A stretch of 64,000 bases of DNA from Lepidonotus clava (taxonomy: Eukaryota > Annelida > Polychaeta > Phyllodocida > Polynoidae), in NCBI GenBank assembly GCA_936440205.1, contig OW387140.1:25293659-25357658 (forward strand), given 5' to 3'. The number at the start of each line of letters is the position of its first letter. The stretch's first letter is position 1. The notes beneath the pieces are model-generated. The model saw only the letters and a list, made by a program, of their open reading frames with translations. It ran no database searches and was not told the DNA's origin. Positions 61,569 through 64,000 of the stretch are shown one piece after another. A program made the translations under genes and the position numbers.

Positions 61569-63778
61569 GAGGTTGGTATGTTTTGCAAACTACTAAACTA
61601 ATAGTCCCAACTACAAAGCCTACATGGCTGACAAATGAGATTTTAATTCAAATGCGTCAGCGTGATAAAGCATATAAAAAGGCTAGACTACACAATGTGG
61701 TTGATGACTGGATTGTGGCACATGATCTGAGAAATAGGGTAAATAGGATGGTTAAGACAGGGAAAGCAAATTTTATAAAAAATAACCTAGAACAGAATAA
61801 ATCAAATTCCAAACGTTTCTGGAAACAGATTAATGAACTTCTACCACAAAACCAATCAGGTAATATAGGTTCATTGATAGATGAAGATACAGGGCATGAA
61901 ATACAGGCTTCTGATTTAGGCAATTATATTAATAAATATTTTGCCAATATAGGTAAGGTATTGGCGGCAAAATGCAATCCATTTCCTTCTAGGGCACAAC
62001 CTAACATAGGGGACGATGGACAAACAAACCTACTGAACCGTGATATTAGTTTGGAAGAAATAATAGTACATTTAAAGTCCATAGATAATAATAAATCATC
62101 GGCTATTCCTAATATTAAAACTAAAGTCCTTAAAAGTGCATTTCTTAGTGACCCAAATAAAATACTAGAAGTATTTAACTCTTCTATACAAAAGGGAATT
62201 TTCCCTTCTGATTGGAAACTAAGTACCATAGTCCCATTGCCCAAAATTACCAAACCTAAATGGGCCTCAGAGTTGCGTCCAGTGGCATTGACTCCACTTC
62301 CTGGTAAGTTATTGGAAAAAGTAATATGTAACAGGCTTCAATCTTACTTGGAAAACAATCAACTGATTTCTAAATTTCAACATGGTTTTAGGAAGAAACA
62401 TTCGACAATCACAGCCATTTCTAATTTACTAAATGATATTTATGAAACTTTTAATGACAATAAGGATCCCTATATTATATTTCTAGATCTAAAAAAAGCA
62501 TTTGATACTGTTTCACATAAAAGACTAATATATAAATTGAATAAACTGAACCTCAGTGCTGATACTGTCGGATGGTTCTCTAGTTATTTATGTGATAGGA
62601 AACAATGTGTAAAGGTTAATAATTTTACCTCTGACATTCTTCCAATCACTTATGGAGTACCGCAGGGTAGTATTCTGGGGCCTACCCTGTTCTCGATATA
62701 TATTAATGATATTCCTGATGTAGTCGAATGTGGTGTCCAACTCTACGCGGATGATACTGTTATTTATCATTACGATAAGGTCTTTTTACAACAGGAGCTA
62801 ACAAAAGTAGTTTCATGGTGTAATGAGAATTTGCTTACCATAAATGTGAACAAATCTCAATGTATGCGTTTATCAATTATCTCGAAATCATCAGAGATAG
62901 ATTTTGAGTTTAGGATTAATAATGATTGTTTACAGCGAGTCTCTGAATATTGTTACTTAGGACTGATGATTGATAACAAATTAACTTTTCAGAAGCAATA
63001 TGATTTAGTTGTAAGGTCTGCTCAATTACGATTAAATTACTTTAAAAAAATTAGAAGATTTTTAACAATTAAAGCAGCTAGGATGGTGTATCTATCCACA
63101 ATCCTACCCACCATTGAGTATGCTGATTTTGTATTTGATACAGGTATCAAATATTTGAATGATAGATTGCAGAAATTGCAGAATCAGGCTTTGTATATTA
63201 TTTATAACCAATTGAGTAGACCGTTCCAAGAGAGAGACTCTTCTGACAACCTCCATAGACGATGTGATATATTTAGGTTACATCACAGAAGGCACATGCA
63301 TTTATTACAATATGCCTTTGTCCTAAAATGTGAACCAGAATTACATGATAGGAGGGAGATAGGAACACGTAGACGAGCAGGCATAATGTTGAAAGTACCC
63401 AACTGTCATCATTTTAAAGCAAACAAAAATCCAAAATATAGAGCAATTGTTTGCTGGAATGGTCTTAATGTTCCTACATCTCTCATAGAAGTGAAAAACA
63501 AATTCAAGATATGTATTAAGAATAGTATTGCACATCCTTATAATAAAGTTGGTTAACATCATATAATATCATCTCATCATAGTTTTTCTCATCCCATTTC
63601 ATTCTCATGCCATTTTCATGGCTAGGTGTTGAAATATTCTGTGTAAGACTTTGTTAAGGTTGCCCGCTCCGCTTTGTTAAGTTCCAAGTATGTACAGTGG
63701 GAGCGGGTGGAAGAACAGCCATGCTGAATCCTGAATACCCAAATAAAAACAACTAAAAAAAAACAAAAAAAAAAAACA
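61569..63778 (+). mobile_element. 5'-truncated LINE (non-LTR retrotransposon)
   Basis: The insertion carries the 3' part of a LINE ORF2, a 3' UTR of about 175 bp, an AATAAA at 63741-63746 and an A-rich tail ending near 63778. The six bases ACCCAT occur just before the 5' junction (61563-61568) and again after the tail (63779-63784), a possible short target-site duplication. The endonuclease domain is missing, as expected from incomplete reverse transcription. Confidence 0.85.
61571..63556 (+). CDS. LINE ORF2 fragment: reverse transcriptase
   Basis: About 661 codons are open to the TAA at 63554. The frame begins at the truncation point with no initiator near its N-terminus; the first ATG is at 61652. 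The part before RT (PTWLTNEILIQMRQRDKAYK) is the usual linker after the endonuclease. RT motifs follow in order: RPVALTPLPGKLLEKVICNR, FRKKHSTITAISNL, motif A FLDLKKAFDTVSH near residue 300, motif B GVPQGSILGPTLFSIYIND and motif C LYADDTVIYH near residue 388. The thumb and C-terminal region run to HPYNKVG. The motif set fits the Jockey/CR1/L2 group; a firm clade needs a tree. In a full element this protein reverse-transcribes its own RNA at nicked chromosomal DNA. The frame is open throughout, which suggests a recent insertion. The missing N-terminus makes this copy defective. Confidence 0.9.
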   Translation, partial: GWYVLQTTKLIVPTTKPTWLTNEILIQMRQRDKAYKKARLHNVVDDWIVAHDLRNRVNRMVKTGKANFIKNNLEQNKSNSKRFWKQINELLPQNQSGNIGSLIDEDTGHEIQASDLGNYINKYFANIGKVLAAKCNPFPSRAQPNIGDDGQTNLLNRDISLEEIIVHLKSIDNNKSSAIPNIKTKVLKSAFLSDPNKILEVFNSSIQKGIFPSDWKLSTIVPLPKITKPKWASELRPVALTPLPGKLLEKVICNRLQSYLENNQLISKFQHGFRKKHSTITAISNLLNDIYETFNDNKDPYIIFLDLKKAFDTVSHKRLIYKLNKLNLSADTVGWFSSYLCDRKQCVKVNNFTSDILPITYGVPQGSILGPTLFSIYINDIPDVVECGVQLYADDTVIYHYDKVFLQQELTKVVSWCNENLLTINVNKSQCMRLSIISKSSEIDFEFRINNDCLQRVSEYCYLGLMIDNKLTFQKQYDLVVRSAQLRLNYFKKIRRFLTIKAARMVYLSTILPTIEYADFVFDTGIKYLNDRLQKLQNQALYIIYNQLSRPFQERDSSDNLHRRCDIFRLHHRRHMHLLQYAFVLKCEPELHDRREIGTRRRAGIMLKVPNCHHFKANKNPKYRAIVCWNGLNVPTSLIEVKNKFKICIKNSIAHPYNKVG

Positions 63779-64000
63779 ACCCATACGTCTGTTAGCTATT
63801 CCTGCAAAGTTCCCCATAGGGTACGGTAAGCCAGTGAGTTGTATTTGTATGATGAGCACGACACCAACTGGGAAGACAAGCAAATTGGCCCATGTATCCA
63901 TACAGCATCAACACAGGCGCCCTCCGGTGGCCTTGTTGAGAACCATACCCGTCACTGAGATGATTTATAGGCGGCTCGTCCCAGCCCCTACCCCAGACGT
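63779..64000. other. Right flank of LINE, no gene seen
   Basis: Short flanking DNA, GC-richer towards the end. No coding or RNA feature recognised. Confidence 0.5.

Overview
The window looks like animal nuclear DNA, most plausibly from a marine invertebrate. The evidence is one spliced exon of an LDL-receptor-related (YWTD) protein with good GT/AG borders, a eukaryotic tRNA-Ala gene with a pol III T-run, a Ty3/gypsy LTR retrotransposon, an APE-type-lineage LINE fragment, several terminal-inverted-repeat elements, and long AT-rich stretches with short GC-rich islands. Nothing bacterial or organellar is seen. The species cannot be fixed from sequence alone.

Layout. 1-9148 (minus strand): a Ty3/gypsy LTR retrotransposon with 5' LTR, primer binding site, gag and pol, followed by about 3.5 kb holding two further minus-strand ORFs that I cannot assign to a family. 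The second of these runs off the left edge, and no second LTR is visible in the window. 9149-12237: AT-rich DNA with a perfect 389-bp tandem duplication and a degenerate 21-bp minisatellite. 12773-12845: tRNA-Ala(AGC), minus strand. 18499-22129: a 3.6-kb element with about 640-bp terminal inverted repeats. 24991-25418: a small MITE-like element. 29325-29496: one LRP-type exon on the minus strand. 35693-37772: a decayed DNA-transposon-like element. 39041-39168: a possible plus-strand exon. 39621-39723: a long imperfect hairpin. 52020-52389: a compact foldback element bounded by 13 G and 13 C. 56.3-58.0 kb: a cluster of CpG-rich patches. 61569-63778: a 5'-truncated LINE with an open reverse-transcriptase frame and an A-rich tail.

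How it fits together. The only convincing host genes are the tRNA and the single LRP exon, so 9-61 kb is best read as very long intron and/or gene-desert DNA, with mobile-element insertions scattered among short GC-rich islands. A nine-base motif (GAGCTGCTC or its complement) recurs in or near several of those islands. The most unusual coding material is the two-ORF module beyond the gypsy pol gene. It has its own TATA-like box, a double C2H2-type zinc-finger N-terminus, and an 8-nt gap between its two reading frames.
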